In this document: positions 8,056-15,701 of the stretch, piece by piece
Numbering within the stretch: the first letter of the stretch is position 1
Layout of the letters: each line of letters opens with the position of its first letter
DNA from: Lachnospiraceae bacterium
Lineage (GTDB): Bacteria > Bacillota > Clostridia > Lachnospirales > Lachnospiraceae
DNA length: 29,017 nt
Direction: 5' to 3'
Assembly (NCBI GenBank): GCA_021199405.1
Contig: JAJQID010000099.1
Span: 1-29,017 of the forward strand
The notes under the pieces: generated by a model
The model's input: the letters and a program-made list of their open reading frames with translations, nothing else
Databases searched by the model: none
What the model was told of the DNA's origin: nothing
Translations under genes and position numbers: made by a program

Positions 8056-9144
8056 ATGAAACACCTAAAACACCTGACCGCAGCGCTGCTTGCTGCTGTC
8101 ATGGCTGTCGGCACATTTGCTGTGACTGCGGTTACGGCGGACGCAAAAACCACCACCTTGTCGGACGGAACAGTATTTGATTCTGCATATTATTCCTCCG
8201 CTTATTCGGATTTACAGGCTGCCTTTGGAACGGATTACAACGCCCTGTTAAATCACTACCTGACCTATGGAGCCAGTGAGGGAAGGGCAGCCTCAGGCCG
8301 GACGGTGACGCTGGCGGACGGCACCTTGTTTGACGCGGATTATTACGCGGAAACCTATGCGGATGTGAACGCTGCCTTTGGTACGGATTTTGGTTTCTTG
8401 CTCAATCACTACCTGACCTATGGGATCAGGGAGGGGAGGATGCCTTCCGCGAACGGACTGCCGACGGATGTGGATCTGATCCTGGCGTCAGTCTCCACTG
8501 CATCCACAGCTGCATCCACGGGAAGCACAACATCCGGCAGCAGCCATCAGATTTCCGGTTTTTCTATTATTTATCAGTATCCGGAGCTGCCCACAGGCTG
8601 CGAGTCTGTGGCTGCGACAATGCTGATCAATTATTATGGATTTTCCGCGGACAAGCTGGACCTGGCTGATAATTATCTGCCGAAAGTGGCTGCTGTATTC
8701 TATTATGACGCAAATGGAAATAAAATCGGTCCGGATATGGAAAATTACTTTGTAGGCGATCCGCGCGGCACCGGACATATCTGCGGTGTACCTGCGATCA
8801 TGACAGAAGTGGACACCTACCTTGCAGCACAGGGAAGCGATCTTCGCTCTGTGAACCTGACAGGCATATCCTTAGATGATTTGTATGCTTATATCGACAA
8901 CGATACTCCGGTCATGGTCTGGGTGACGATTTATATGGCCAACAGACGGACGACAAAGGGCTGGTACACCGAGGACGGCCGCTGGATGGAGTATGCCACC
9001 AATGACCATGGCGCGGTGCTGATCGGCTACACGGATACCACCGTTACGATTGCAGATCCTATCTCCGGTATTGTGGAATACAGCCGCAGTCAGTTTGAAA
9101 AGGTGTTTACCTCCCGCGGAAATCAGGCACTGATCATTCAGTAA
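8056..9144 (+). CDS. Secreted C39-like cysteine peptidase with two N-terminal repeats
   Basis: The 362-residue protein has a classic signal peptide (residues 1 to about 30, MKHLKHLTAALLAAV... ending ADA). Two 46-residue repeats follow (about 35-80 and 86-131) of the clostridial surface type: DGT.FD..YY...Y.D...AFGTD...LLNHYLTYG..EGR. After a Ser/Thr-rich linker (about 145-172) comes a peptidase-C39-like domain. It has Cys182 in LPTGCESVAATMLINYYG, His318 in NDHGAVLIGY and Asp334 in IADPISG, the expected papain-like triad. I chose ATG 8056, which has AGGGAGG ahead of it, over the upstream in-frame ATG at 8026. The gene is flanked by its own promoter and terminator, so it stands alone. It likely acts at the cell surface on peptides or wall peptides; the substrate is unknown. 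Confidence 0.85.
   Translation: MKHLKHLTAALLAAVMAVGTFAVTAVTADAKTTTLSDGTVFDSAYYSSAYSDLQAAFGTDYNALLNHYLTYGASEGRAASGRTVTLADGTLFDADYYAETYADVNAAFGTDFGFLLNHYLTYGIREGRMPSANGLPTDVDLILASVSTASTAASTGSTTSGSSHQISGFSIIYQYPELPTGCESVAATMLINYYGFSADKLDLADNYLPKVAAVFYYDANGNKIGPDMENYFVGDPRGTGHICGVPAIMTEVDTYLAAQGSDLRSVNLTGISLDDLYAYIDNDTPVMVWVTIYMANRRTTKGWYTEDGRWMEYATNDHGAVLIGYTDTTVTIADPISGIVEYSRSQFEKVFTSRGNQALIIQ
8158..8448 (+). repeat. Two 46-codon in-frame repeats in the secreted peptidase
   Basis: Copy 1 is 8158-8295 and copy 2 is 8311-8448, offset 153 bases. Both encode the pattern L.DGT.FD..YY...Y.D...AFGTD...LLNHYLTYG..EGR. The stretch encoding NHYLTYG is almost identical at DNA level, while the rest has drifted, so it is an old duplication and not a recent expansion. 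Confidence 0.85.
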
Positions 9145-9185
9145 ATTTTAAATTGTTTATGAATGTAAAAAATAAAATCCGGAAA

Positions 9186-9217
9186 GGCTGTCGGAATAAA
9201 ACCGGCAGTCTTTTTTT
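9186..9217 (+). terminator. Rho-independent terminator of the C39-like peptidase gene
   Basis: GGCTGTCGG (9186-9194) pairs with CCGGCAGTC (9202-9210) over 9 bp with two G-U pairs, has a 7-base AT-rich loop, and is followed by seven T. It lies 41 bases after the stop codon. Confidence 0.88.
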
Positions 9218-9220
9218 GAC

Positions 9221-9251
9221 AAAAAACATCAAACAGGTTAAAAAACATCAA
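9221..9251 (+). repeat. Perfect 12-bp direct repeat upstream of the cstA-unit promoter
   Basis: AAAAAACATCAA occurs at 9221-9232 and 9240-9251, offset 19 bases or roughly two helical turns. It lies 22-52 bases upstream of the -35 box at 9273. The placement fits a tandem activator site, but low complexity (A-runs) makes chance more likely than usual. Confidence 0.45.
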
Positions 9252-9272
9252 GATTTTGAATAACGCTGAACC

Positions 9273-9301
9273 TTGAATCAATAAAAAAACTGGAATATAC
9301 T
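9273..9301 (+). promoter_or_regulatory. Promoter of the 163-residue gene and cstA
   Basis: TTGAAT (9273-9278), a 17-base spacer and TATACT (9296-9301) form a good sigma-A promoter. The untranslated leader to ATG 9372 would be about 65 bases. A second TTGAAT lies 17 bases further upstream (9256-9261). Confidence 0.65.
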
Positions 9302-9371
9302 GATGAAAGTTTTTACAAAAAATTTAGATTTTATGAAATCTTTAGATATATGATTTTCTTCAGGAGTTTAA

Positions 9372-9863
9372 ATGGATAAGACGGAATCGCTCACGAAGCT
9401 GCTGCGCTCCTTTGAAACCTATTATGATATTAACCGGGAGAATCCGGTGGAGCCCTTTGCCGCTCAGGCGGAGTTTTCCCTGCATGATGAGCAGTATTTT
9501 CTGGTCAGGAGCGCCAGAATCAGTGAGGCTGACACGAAGGAATTCGTTTATTTCGCGACAGAGGATTTGCTGGATCAGGAGAAGCTGGAAGAGCTGGACA
9601 GGCGGGCCTGGGAGGACGGAACCGGAAAGGTGAAGCCCCATAAGGATCACCGCAACAGTGATGTGATATTGATTATACTGGCGGATCAGATTGATCAGGA
9701 GGCGTTTGCCTTGATTCCGAAGCTTCGCCATTATAAGAGCTACCGCCATGGATTATATGGCTGGAGCCATTACAAACTGGCTGCAATTGAGCTTGCCTCC
9801 GGGCGGACGGCCGCAAACCGCCAGGGCCGGGACCTGAGGAAGCTTATCAGCGATATATTATGA
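9372..9863 (+). CDS. Unrecognised 163-residue cytoplasmic protein before cstA
   Basis: I do not recognise the family. It has no signal peptide or membrane segment. The first half is acidic (FETYYDINRENPVEPFAA, then FVYFATEDLLDQEKLEELD). The middle has a short hydrophobic strand, SDVILIILADQ (about 96-106). The end is rich in Tyr, His and Lys (HYKSYRHGLYGWSHYKLAAIELASG), suggesting a soluble alpha/beta fold. AGGAG stands six bases ahead of the ATG, so the start is secure. It shares a promoter with cstA, which begins 43 bases after its stop with no terminator between. A role linked to the transporter (regulation or assembly) is inference from this pairing only. Confidence 0.8.
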   Translation: MDKTESLTKLLRSFETYYDINRENPVEPFAAQAEFSLHDEQYFLVRSARISEADTKEFVYFATEDLLDQEKLEELDRRAWEDGTGKVKPHKDHRNSDVILIILADQIDQEAFALIPKLRHYKSYRHGLYGWSHYKLAAIELASGRTAANRQGRDLRKLISDIL

Positions 9864-9906
9864 TATTTTATGTATCATCCAACTAAGGAAGGGAGTAGTT
9901 TTTTGT

Positions 9907-11619
9907 ATGACAGCGTTACTCATTATTCTTGTAGCAATTGTTGTATTGTTCATCGGCTATGTGACATACGGCTCATGGCTGGCGAAGCAGTGGGGAATTG
10001 ACCCGAAGAGAAAGACTCCGGCGGTGGAGATGGAGGACGGCGTAGACTATGTGGCGGCGCCTTCGGTTGTTCTTCTGGGCCATCATTATTCCTCTATCGC
10101 GGGCGCGGGTCCCATCAACGGCCCTATTCAGGCCTCCGTTTTCGGCTGGCTGCCCGTATTTTTATGGTGTGTGATCGGCGGCATCTTCTTCGGCGGTCTT
10201 CAGGACTTCGGTTCCCTGTTTGCCTCTGTCCGCAATGAAGGGAAGTCCGTGGGTGAGATCATCAAGACCTCCATGGGGCGCAGAGCACAGAAGCTTTTCA
10301 CTATTTTTGCTCTGCTGGTGCTGATCCTGGTAATCGCATCCTTTGTAAACGTAGTGGCAGGTACCTTTTACACTGCCTCTGACGCGGCTGTTACCTTCGG
10401 CTTTGTACTGAACCCGACAGGCAATCAGACCACGGCCATGGTTTCTGTCCTGTTCATTCTGCTGGCGATTATCTATGGTATCCTGACCAACCGCTTCGGC
10501 ATGAAGACTGCACCGGCCACTGTCGTTGGTATTGTGGGCATTATCTTAAGTGTGGTGATCGGTCTGAACGTGGGTCTTGCCATGACCCGTGTGGCCTGGA
10601 TTGTGCTGATCGGCGCTTACATCACTGTGGCTTCCCTGCTTCCCGTATGGGTTATGCTGCAGCCCCGGGATTATCTGTCCAGCTTCCTGCTTTACGGTAT
10701 GATGGGGCTGGCACTGATCGGTATTGTTTCTACCGCCTTTACAGGCAACGCAACCTTTGAAATCCCGATGTTTACCGGCTGGAGCAATTCTCTGGGAACC
10801 CTGTTCCCGACCCTGTTCATCACTGTGGCCTGCGGCGCCTGCTCCGGTTTCCACAGCCTGATCGCCACCGGCACCACCTCCAAGCAGCTGGCAAATGAGG
10901 GGGATGCCAAGAAGATCGGCTACGGTTCCATGCTGATTGAGTCCGCTCTGGGTATCATTTCCCTGATTGCGGTAGGTATGGTTTATACCAAGTATCTGAA
11001 CGGTGAGTTCGGTTCCCCGGCAGTGGCTTTCGCCAGCGGCATCGCTACCATGTTCGGCACGGAAACCTCCACGGTTTATGCAACGATATACGCGCTGCTG
11101 ACCCTGGCTGTGTCCGTTTTTGCTTTGACATCTCTGGATACCGGTACCCGTCTGAGCCGTTTCATGTTCTCTGAGATGTTTTTAAAGGAGGGCGAGAAGT
11201 CCTATAAGGACGCCACCGGAGTCCGCAAGATTTTGGCTTATCCTCTGGTAGGCACCGGCTTCATGGTGATTGTGGGCTGCATTCTGGGCGGTTTAAGCCT
11301 GAGCCAGATCTGGGGCCTGTTCGGCGCTGCCAACCAGCTGTTAGCCGGCATCGCACTGATGGCAGTGGCTGCATGGCTTGGCAATGTGGGCAAGAATAAC
11401 AAGATGTTCTTCATTCCCATGATCTTCATGCTTTGCGCGACTCTGACCAGTCTTGTCCTTACCATCAGAAAGAAGATCGCTCTGATCGGTGCCGCAAGCG
11501 CTGCCTGGGGTGATTATTTCCAGCTGATCCTGGCTGCCGCCATGGTAGTGCTGGCGGTCATCCTGGTTGTGGAGGGCGTTCAGACCTTCAGCAGGCAGAT
11601 GAAGAAAAAGACTGCTTAA
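9907..11619 (+). CDS. cstA: CstA-family peptide/pyruvate transporter
   Basis: This is an integral membrane protein of 570 residues with about 14-16 hydrophobic segments along its whole length. The family hallmark is at about residues 57-75 (LLGHHYSSIAGAGPINGPI), followed by the GGLQDFGSLFASVRNEGKSVGE block and the repeat-like GMKTAPAT region. CstA proteins carry out carbon-starvation uptake of peptides; close relatives (BtsT) import pyruvate. The substrate here cannot be told. GGAAGGGAG lies upstream, ending 11 bases before the ATG. It is the second gene of a two-gene unit and is followed by a strong hairpin at 11650-11676. It is somewhat shorter than E. coli CstA (about 700), as is common in Firmicutes. 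Confidence 0.93.
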   Translation: MTALLIILVAIVVLFIGYVTYGSWLAKQWGIDPKRKTPAVEMEDGVDYVAAPSVVLLGHHYSSIAGAGPINGPIQASVFGWLPVFLWCVIGGIFFGGLQDFGSLFASVRNEGKSVGEIIKTSMGRRAQKLFTIFALLVLILVIASFVNVVAGTFYTASDAAVTFGFVLNPTGNQTTAMVSVLFILLAIIYGILTNRFGMKTAPATVVGIVGIILSVVIGLNVGLAMTRVAWIVLIGAYITVASLLPVWVMLQPRDYLSSFLLYGMMGLALIGIVSTAFTGNATFEIPMFTGWSNSLGTLFPTLFITVACGACSGFHSLIATGTTSKQLANEGDAKKIGYGSMLIESALGIISLIAVGMVYTKYLNGEFGSPAVAFASGIATMFGTETSTVYATIYALLTLAVSVFALTSLDTGTRLSRFMFSEMFLKEGEKSYKDATGVRKILAYPLVGTGFMVIVGCILGGLSLSQIWGLFGAANQLLAGIALMAVAAWLGNVGKNNKMFFIPMIFMLCATLTSLVLTIRKKIALIGAASAAWGDYFQLILAAAMVVLAVILVVEGVQTFSRQMKKKTA

Positions 11620-11649
11620 TCAGAAATAAATCAGAAATGTCACAAAATC

Positions 11650-11676
11650 GCGGGAGGACAAAATCTGTCCTCCCGC
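11650..11676 (+). terminator. Hairpin terminator between cstA and the convergent spore-protein gene
   Basis: GCGGGAGGACA (11650-11660) and TGTCCTCCCGC (11666-11676) are perfect 11-bp arms with a 5-base loop. On the plus strand TTTGTGTTCTT follows; on the minus strand GATTTTGTG follows. Both are imperfect U-rich tails, so it may serve both converging units. Confidence 0.8.
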
Positions 11677-11720
11677 TTTGTGTTCTTATCTACGTCTTCG
11701 TTCTTCCTGCCGACTGGCGC

Positions 11721-11774
11721 AGAAATCGTCATGGAGGATCCCACTTTCACGGGATTTATATCCGGACGATTTCT
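11721..11774 (-). repeat. Inverted repeat abutting the stop codon of the spore-protein gene
   Basis: AGAAATCGTC (11721-11730) and GACGATTTCT (11765-11774) are perfect 10-bp arms, with an inner ATCCC/GGGAT stem. The right arm touches the TAA stop of the spore-protein gene. There is no U-run, so it would be an RNA 3'-end structure and not a classic terminator. Confidence 0.5.
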
Positions 11775-11983
11775 TACTGGTTGCTCATGGTCTCTTCCTG
11801 TGCCTTGATCATGCGGCGAACCATCTCGCCGCCGATGGAACCGGCCTCCTTGGAAGTCAGATCGCCGTTGTAGCCCTCTTTCAGGTTCACGCCCAGCTCG
11901 CCTGCGACCTCAGTCTTGAACTTGTCCATCGCGGCCTTGGCCTCGGGCACTTCCATCTGGTTGGTCTTGCTTGAACTTGCCAT
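11774..11983 (-). CDS. Small acid-soluble spore protein, alpha/beta type
   Basis: This 69-residue protein coats and protects DNA in the dormant spore and is degraded at germination by the GPR protease. The family pattern is plain: FKTEVAGELGV (about 25-35, containing the GPR cleavage region), then GYNGDLTSKEAGSIGGEMVRRMI, the conserved C-terminal DNA-binding helix. The start is ATG 11983 (MASSSKTNQ). The GTG at 11992 would overlap the GGAGG ribosome binding site and is rejected. Expression should be forespore-specific (sigma-G) by family knowledge, but I could not find a confident sigma-G promoter. The gene shows that the host forms endospores. Confidence 0.95.
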   Translation of the reverse strand: MASSSKTNQMEVPEAKAAMDKFKTEVAGELGVNLKEGYNGDLTSKEAGSIGGEMVRRMIKAQEETMSNQ

Positions 11984-12326
11984 AGTTTTCACCTCCGTGT
12001 TTTAAGATATCTATTGTGAAGGATAAGGCGTGCAGTCCCTATCCTTCCTGTTTTAAGTCTGAGGGAATAAAATCTCTGAGACTCGTTCCCGTTTGAAGTC
12101 GTCGGTTCTGTGTTTCTTATCCTGGCAATAGTATGTGAAGCGGCAAAGGAATTATGCTGGAAATTTGTGGCTTCCATTTCACAAAACTTTAAGAATCTTT
12201 ATTTTAATTCTTTTAGAAAAAGCTGGTATTCGCCGGAAAACTATGATACAATCATGAAATGAGTGCGGTCAGAGGGGAAACGAAGGACATACAATGGCCG
12301 CGCAAAAGCGAACTTGGGAGGAAATT
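11984..12326. other. Gene-free region between the spore-protein gene and tig
   Basis: This divergent intergenic region holds the control sequences of both genes. An inverted pair AAGGATA (12019-12025) and TATCCTT (12040-12046) lies in the leader of the spore-protein gene. TATGATACAAT (12243-12252) could hold the tig -10 box, but I see no matching -35. I saw no CtsR or CIRCE-type heat-shock operator and no further coding region. Confidence 0.5.
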
Positions 12327-13667
12327 ATGAGTTTAAAGGTAGAGAACTTAGAGAAAAACATGATCAAACTGACCATAGAGGTGGAGGCTGCTGAATTTGA
12401 TAAGGCACTCAACGCTGCTTATCAGAAGAATAAAAACAGATACAGTATTCCCGGTTTCCGCAAGGGCAAGGCGCCCCGCAAGATGATTGAGAGCATGTAC
12501 GGAAAGGGCGTTTTCTATGAGGATGCCGCCAATGAGGTTATGGAGGATGCTTATGGGAAAGCGATGGAGGAGTATGAGGGCAGAGAGATCGTTTCCCGTC
12601 CGGAGGTGGATGTGATTCAGATCGGCGAGGGTGAGAATTTTATTTTCACCGCGGAAGTGGCTGTCAAGCCGGAAGTGACTCTGGGCCAGTATAAGGGCGT
12701 GGAGATCGACAGACTGGAGGCTGAGGTGACGGAGGCCGAGGTGGAAGCGGAGATCGAAAAGGAGAGAGAGACCAATTCCCGTGAGATCGATGTGGATGAC
12801 AGGCCGGTACAGGACGGCGATGTAGTGACTCTGGATTTTGAGGGCTTTAAGGACGGCATCCCCTTTGAGGGAGGCAAGGGAGAGGACTATCCTCTGACCA
12901 TTGGCTCCGGTTCCTTTATCCCGGGCTTTGAGGAGCAGCTCATCGGCGCCAGGATCGACCAGGAGGTGGAAGTGAAGGTGACCTTCCCGGAGGATTATCA
13001 GGCGGAGGATCTGGCCGGCGCGGACGCGGTATTCAAATGTACTGTCAAGCAGATCAAGGTGAAGGAGCTTCCGGATCTGGATGACGAGTTTGCATCCGAG
13101 GTTTCCGAGTTTGACACCATGGAGGAATACAGAGCGGATGTGAGAAAGCAGCTCCTTGAGAAGAAGGAGACTGAGGTAAAACGGGCGAAGGAGAACGCTG
13201 TGGTGGATGCTGTGACTGCCAACGCTGAGATGGACATTCCCGCTGCCATGGTGGAATATCAGCAGAGACAGATAATTGAGGACTTTTCTCAGAGACTTCA
13301 GTCCCAGGGACTTACCCTGGAGCAGTATCTGCAGTTCACCAACAGCACCATGTCCACCATGATGGATCAGGTGAAGCCCCAGGCTGAGCAGCGCATTCGT
13401 CAGAGCCTGGTGTTGGAGGCTGTGGCGGCTGCGGAGCAGATTGAAGCTTCTGAGGAAGAGTATAAGGAAGAACTGGAGCGCATGAGCAAGGAGTACAATA
13501 TGGGCGTGGAGGCCATCGAAACTGCCCTGGGAGAAGCCGGAGAGAAGCAGGTGAAGGATGACCTGGCCATCAATAAGGCGGTGCAGTTCCTTGTGGAGAA
13601 TGCGGTCGAGGTGGAGCCGAAGGAGGAGGCAGCCAACGCTGAAGCGGAAGCTGCGGCAGAAGAGTAA
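12327..13667 (+). CDS. tig: Trigger factor (ribosome-bound chaperone, peptidyl-prolyl isomerase)
   Basis: Trigger factor binds at the ribosome exit tunnel and shields nascent chains. The 446-residue length is normal. Domain order: an N-terminal ribosome-binding domain with the signature GFRKGKAPRKMIESMYG (about 42-58), an FKBP-type isomerase domain (about 150-235; DGDVVTLDFEGFKDGIPFEGG, GSGSFIPGFEEQLIG), and a helical C-terminal substrate-binding domain ending in an Ala/Glu-rich tail. I chose ATG 12327 (MSLKVENLEKN) because GGGAGG is five bases upstream; the ATG at 12294 lacks a site and adds residues foreign to the family. It starts the tig-clpP-clpX-lon-engB block, a common arrangement of protein-folding and proteolysis genes. 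Confidence 0.97.
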   Translation: MSLKVENLEKNMIKLTIEVEAAEFDKALNAAYQKNKNRYSIPGFRKGKAPRKMIESMYGKGVFYEDAANEVMEDAYGKAMEEYEGREIVSRPEVDVIQIGEGENFIFTAEVAVKPEVTLGQYKGVEIDRLEAEVTEAEVEAEIEKERETNSREIDVDDRPVQDGDVVTLDFEGFKDGIPFEGGKGEDYPLTIGSGSFIPGFEEQLIGARIDQEVEVKVTFPEDYQAEDLAGADAVFKCTVKQIKVKELPDLDDEFASEVSEFDTMEEYRADVRKQLLEKKETEVKRAKENAVVDAVTANAEMDIPAAMVEYQQRQIIEDFSQRLQSQGLTLEQYLQFTNSTMSTMMDQVKPQAEQRIRQSLVLEAVAAAEQIEASEEEYKEELERMSKEYNMGVEAIETALGEAGEKQVKDDLAINKAVQFLVENAVEVEPKEEAANAEAEAAAEE

Positions 13668-13735
13668 AGGTTTTCAGGCAGGAAAAGGATTGTCTGAGGG
13701 CAGCGACATTCCTGAGGACAGGAAAGGAGATCACT

Positions 13736-14332
13736 ATGAGCTTAGTACCTTATGTTATTGAACAGACAAGCAGAGGAGAGAGATCCTACGATATTTATTC
13801 CAGATTATTGAAGGACAGAATTATCTTTCTGGGAGAGGAAGTCAACGATACCAGCGCTTCTGTGGTGGTAGCGCAGATTCTGTTCCTGGAGGCGGAGGAT
13901 CCGGATAAGGATATTCATCTGTATATCAACAGCCCCGGCGGCAGCATCAGCGCCGGAATGGCCATTTATGATACCATGCAGTATATTAAGTGCGACGTTT
14001 CCACTATCTGTGTGGGCATGGCGGCCAGCATGGGAGCCTTTTTGCTGGCAGGCGGCGCAAAGGGCAAGCGCATGGCACTGCCCAATTCGGAGATCATGAT
14101 TCATCAGCCCTCCGGCGGCGCTCAGGGACAGGCCACGGAGATCGAGATCACCGCGAAGCACATTCTCTTTATTAAGGAGAGAATGAACCGCATCCTTGCG
14201 GAGAACTGCGGCAAAAGCTATGAGGAGGTAGCCAGAGATACGGAGCGCGATAACTGGCTGACTGCTCAGGACGCCATGGAGTACGGCCTGATCGACAGCG
14301 TTGTGACAAGGAAAAACAGCAAAAACGAATAG
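13736..14332 (+). CDS. clpP: ATP-dependent Clp protease, proteolytic subunit
   Basis: ClpP forms the double-ring serine protease chamber that works with ClpX and other unfoldases. The 198 residues carry the full catalytic triad: Ser98 (GMAASMGAFLL), His123 (IMIHQPSGG) and Asp172 (ERDNWL). NSPGGSISAGMAIYDTM (about 65-81) is also typical. AAAGGAGA precedes the ATG by about six bases. clpX follows after 61 bases that contain a GC-rich palindrome. Confidence 0.98.
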   Translation: MSLVPYVIEQTSRGERSYDIYSRLLKDRIIFLGEEVNDTSASVVVAQILFLEAEDPDKDIHLYINSPGGSISAGMAIYDTMQYIKCDVSTICVGMAASMGAFLLAGGAKGKRMALPNSEIMIHQPSGGAQGQATEIEITAKHILFIKERMNRILAENCGKSYEEVARDTERDNWLTAQDAMEYGLIDSVVTRKNSKNE

Positions 14333-14345
14333 GAATTTCGGAAAT

Positions 14346-14363
14346 GGGCGGCTTAAGCCGCCC
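14346..14363 (+). repeat. GC-rich palindrome between clpP and clpX
   Basis: GGGCGGC-TTAA-GCCGCCC is a perfect 7-bp hairpin with a 4-base loop, 14 bases after the clpP stop. AAAAACGG follows instead of a U-run, so it is more likely an mRNA stabiliser or processing site than a terminator. Confidence 0.6.
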
Positions 14364-14393
14364 AAAAACGGTAAACCAGTTTGAGAGGGAAAC

Positions 14394-15638
14394 ATGGCAG
14401 GAAAGAATTCTAACCGGATCAGGTGCTCTTTTTGCGGGAAATCTCAGGATGCTGTGCGAAAGATCATCGCAGGTCCTGACGGAATTTATATATGTGACGA
14501 GTGCGTTGGCCTTTGCTCGGAGATCCTGGAGGATGAACTCTATGATGATGACGAGGACAGCGCTGACAATGAGCTGGAGATCAATCTGCTCAAGCCTAGG
14601 GAGATCAAGCGTTTTCTGGACGATTATGTGATCGGCCAGGAGCAGGCCAAGAAGGTGCTCTCCGTGGCAGTGTACAATCACTATAAGCGGGTTCTTGCGG
14701 AACGCTACGTGGATGATGTGGAGATACAGAAGAGCAATATCCTTCTGCTGGGACCCACTGGCTGCGGCAAGACCTATATAGCCCAGACTCTGGCCAAGAT
14801 CATCAACGTACCCTTTGCTATTGCCGATGCTACTACCCTGACGGAGGCCGGCTATGTGGGCGAGGATGTGGAGAATATTCTGCTGAAGCTGATTCAGGCG
14901 GCGGATTATGATATTGCCAAGGCGGAGCACGGCATTGTCTACATTGATGAGATTGACAAGATTACCAAGAAGGGTGAGAATGTATCCATCACCAGGGACG
15001 TGTCCGGCGAGGGTGTACAGCAGGCGTTGCTGAAGCTGATCGAGGGCACGGAGGCCAGCGTGCCTCCCCAGGGAGGCCGCAAGCACCCCCAGCAGGAGCT
15101 GATTCCCATCAACACCACCAATATCCTGTTTATCTGCGGCGGTGCATTTTCCGGGCTGGAGCAGATCATTGCCTCCCGTCTGGACCGCTCAGCCATCGGC
15201 TTTAATCAGGATGTGACTCACAAAATCAACAGGGAAGCGGGTGAGCTTTTCGCGGAGGTGACCACCCAGGATCTGATCAAGTTCGGACTGATTCCGGAGT
15301 TTATCGGCCGTGTCCCTGTGGTGGTAAATCTGGAGGGACTGGATCGGGACGCTCTGGTTCGCATTCTGCAGGAGCCCAGGAACGCTCTGGTCAAGCAGTA
15401 TCAGAAGCTGATGAAGTATGATGACGTGGCTCTGGAGTTTGAGCCGGACGCCATCGAGGCCATCGCGGATCAGGCGGTGGAGAAAAAGACGGGAGCCAGA
15501 GGACTTCGCACCATTGTGGAGAATATCCTGATGGATACCATGTATGAGGTTCCCAGTGATCCGACAATTGAAAAGTGCATTATTACAAAAGCGGCAGTGG
15601 AGAGAAAAGAGGCTCCGAAGATTATATACCGCAGATAA
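14394..15638 (+). CDS. clpX: ClpX unfoldase, ATP-binding subunit of ClpXP
   Basis: ClpX is the AAA+ ring that unfolds tagged proteins and feeds them to ClpP. The 414 residues show the N-terminal C4 zinc finger (Cys11, Cys14, Cys34, Cys37), Walker A GPTGCGKT (120-127), Walker B IVYIDEIDK, and the loop RSAIGFNQDV whose IGF tripeptide docks onto ClpP. A GAGAGGGAAAC purine stretch precedes the ATG. It is in the same direction as clpP, and lon comes right after. Confidence 0.98.
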   Translation: MAGKNSNRIRCSFCGKSQDAVRKIIAGPDGIYICDECVGLCSEILEDELYDDDEDSADNELEINLLKPREIKRFLDDYVIGQEQAKKVLSVAVYNHYKRVLAERYVDDVEIQKSNILLLGPTGCGKTYIAQTLAKIINVPFAIADATTLTEAGYVGEDVENILLKLIQAADYDIAKAEHGIVYIDEIDKITKKGENVSITRDVSGEGVQQALLKLIEGTEASVPPQGGRKHPQQELIPINTTNILFICGGAFSGLEQIIASRLDRSAIGFNQDVTHKINREAGELFAEVTTQDLIKFGLIPEFIGRVPVVVNLEGLDRDALVRILQEPRNALVKQYQKLMKYDDVALEFEPDAIEAIADQAVEKKTGARGLRTIVENILMDTMYEVPSDPTIEKCIITKAAVERKEAPKIIYRR

Positions 15639-15646
15639 ATGTGGAG

Positions 15647-15668
15647 AGGCGCTGCAGATGTGGCGCCT
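15647..15668 (+). terminator. Weak hairpin between clpX and lon
   Basis: AGGCGC (15647-15652) and GCGCCT (15663-15668) are 6-bp arms with a 10-base loop, followed by GCTTTATTTA. The short stem and broken U-run suggest partial termination at most, allowing clpX and lon to be tuned separately. Confidence 0.4.
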
Positions 15669-15701
15669 GCTTTATTTACAGAAAATTTTTTTACGGATAA
15701 A

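Noticed and set aside
9860..9906. Insertion-sequence or transposon remnants near operon borders
   Set aside because: No transposase fragments, terminal inverted repeats or target duplications were visible here or elsewhere in the window.
12061..12326. CtsR or CIRCE heat-shock operator upstream of tig-clpP
   Set aside because: No direct repeat of the CtsR type and no CIRCE inverted repeat could be found in this stretch.
14172..15086. 304-residue antisense open frame across clpX
   Set aside because: It is a shadow of a highly conserved gene on the other strand, with no ribosome binding site and no family features.
15639..15701. Lon starting immediately after the clpX stop
   Set aside because: There is no ribosome binding site, and the extra 21 residues are unlike Lon; the segment contains a hairpin instead.
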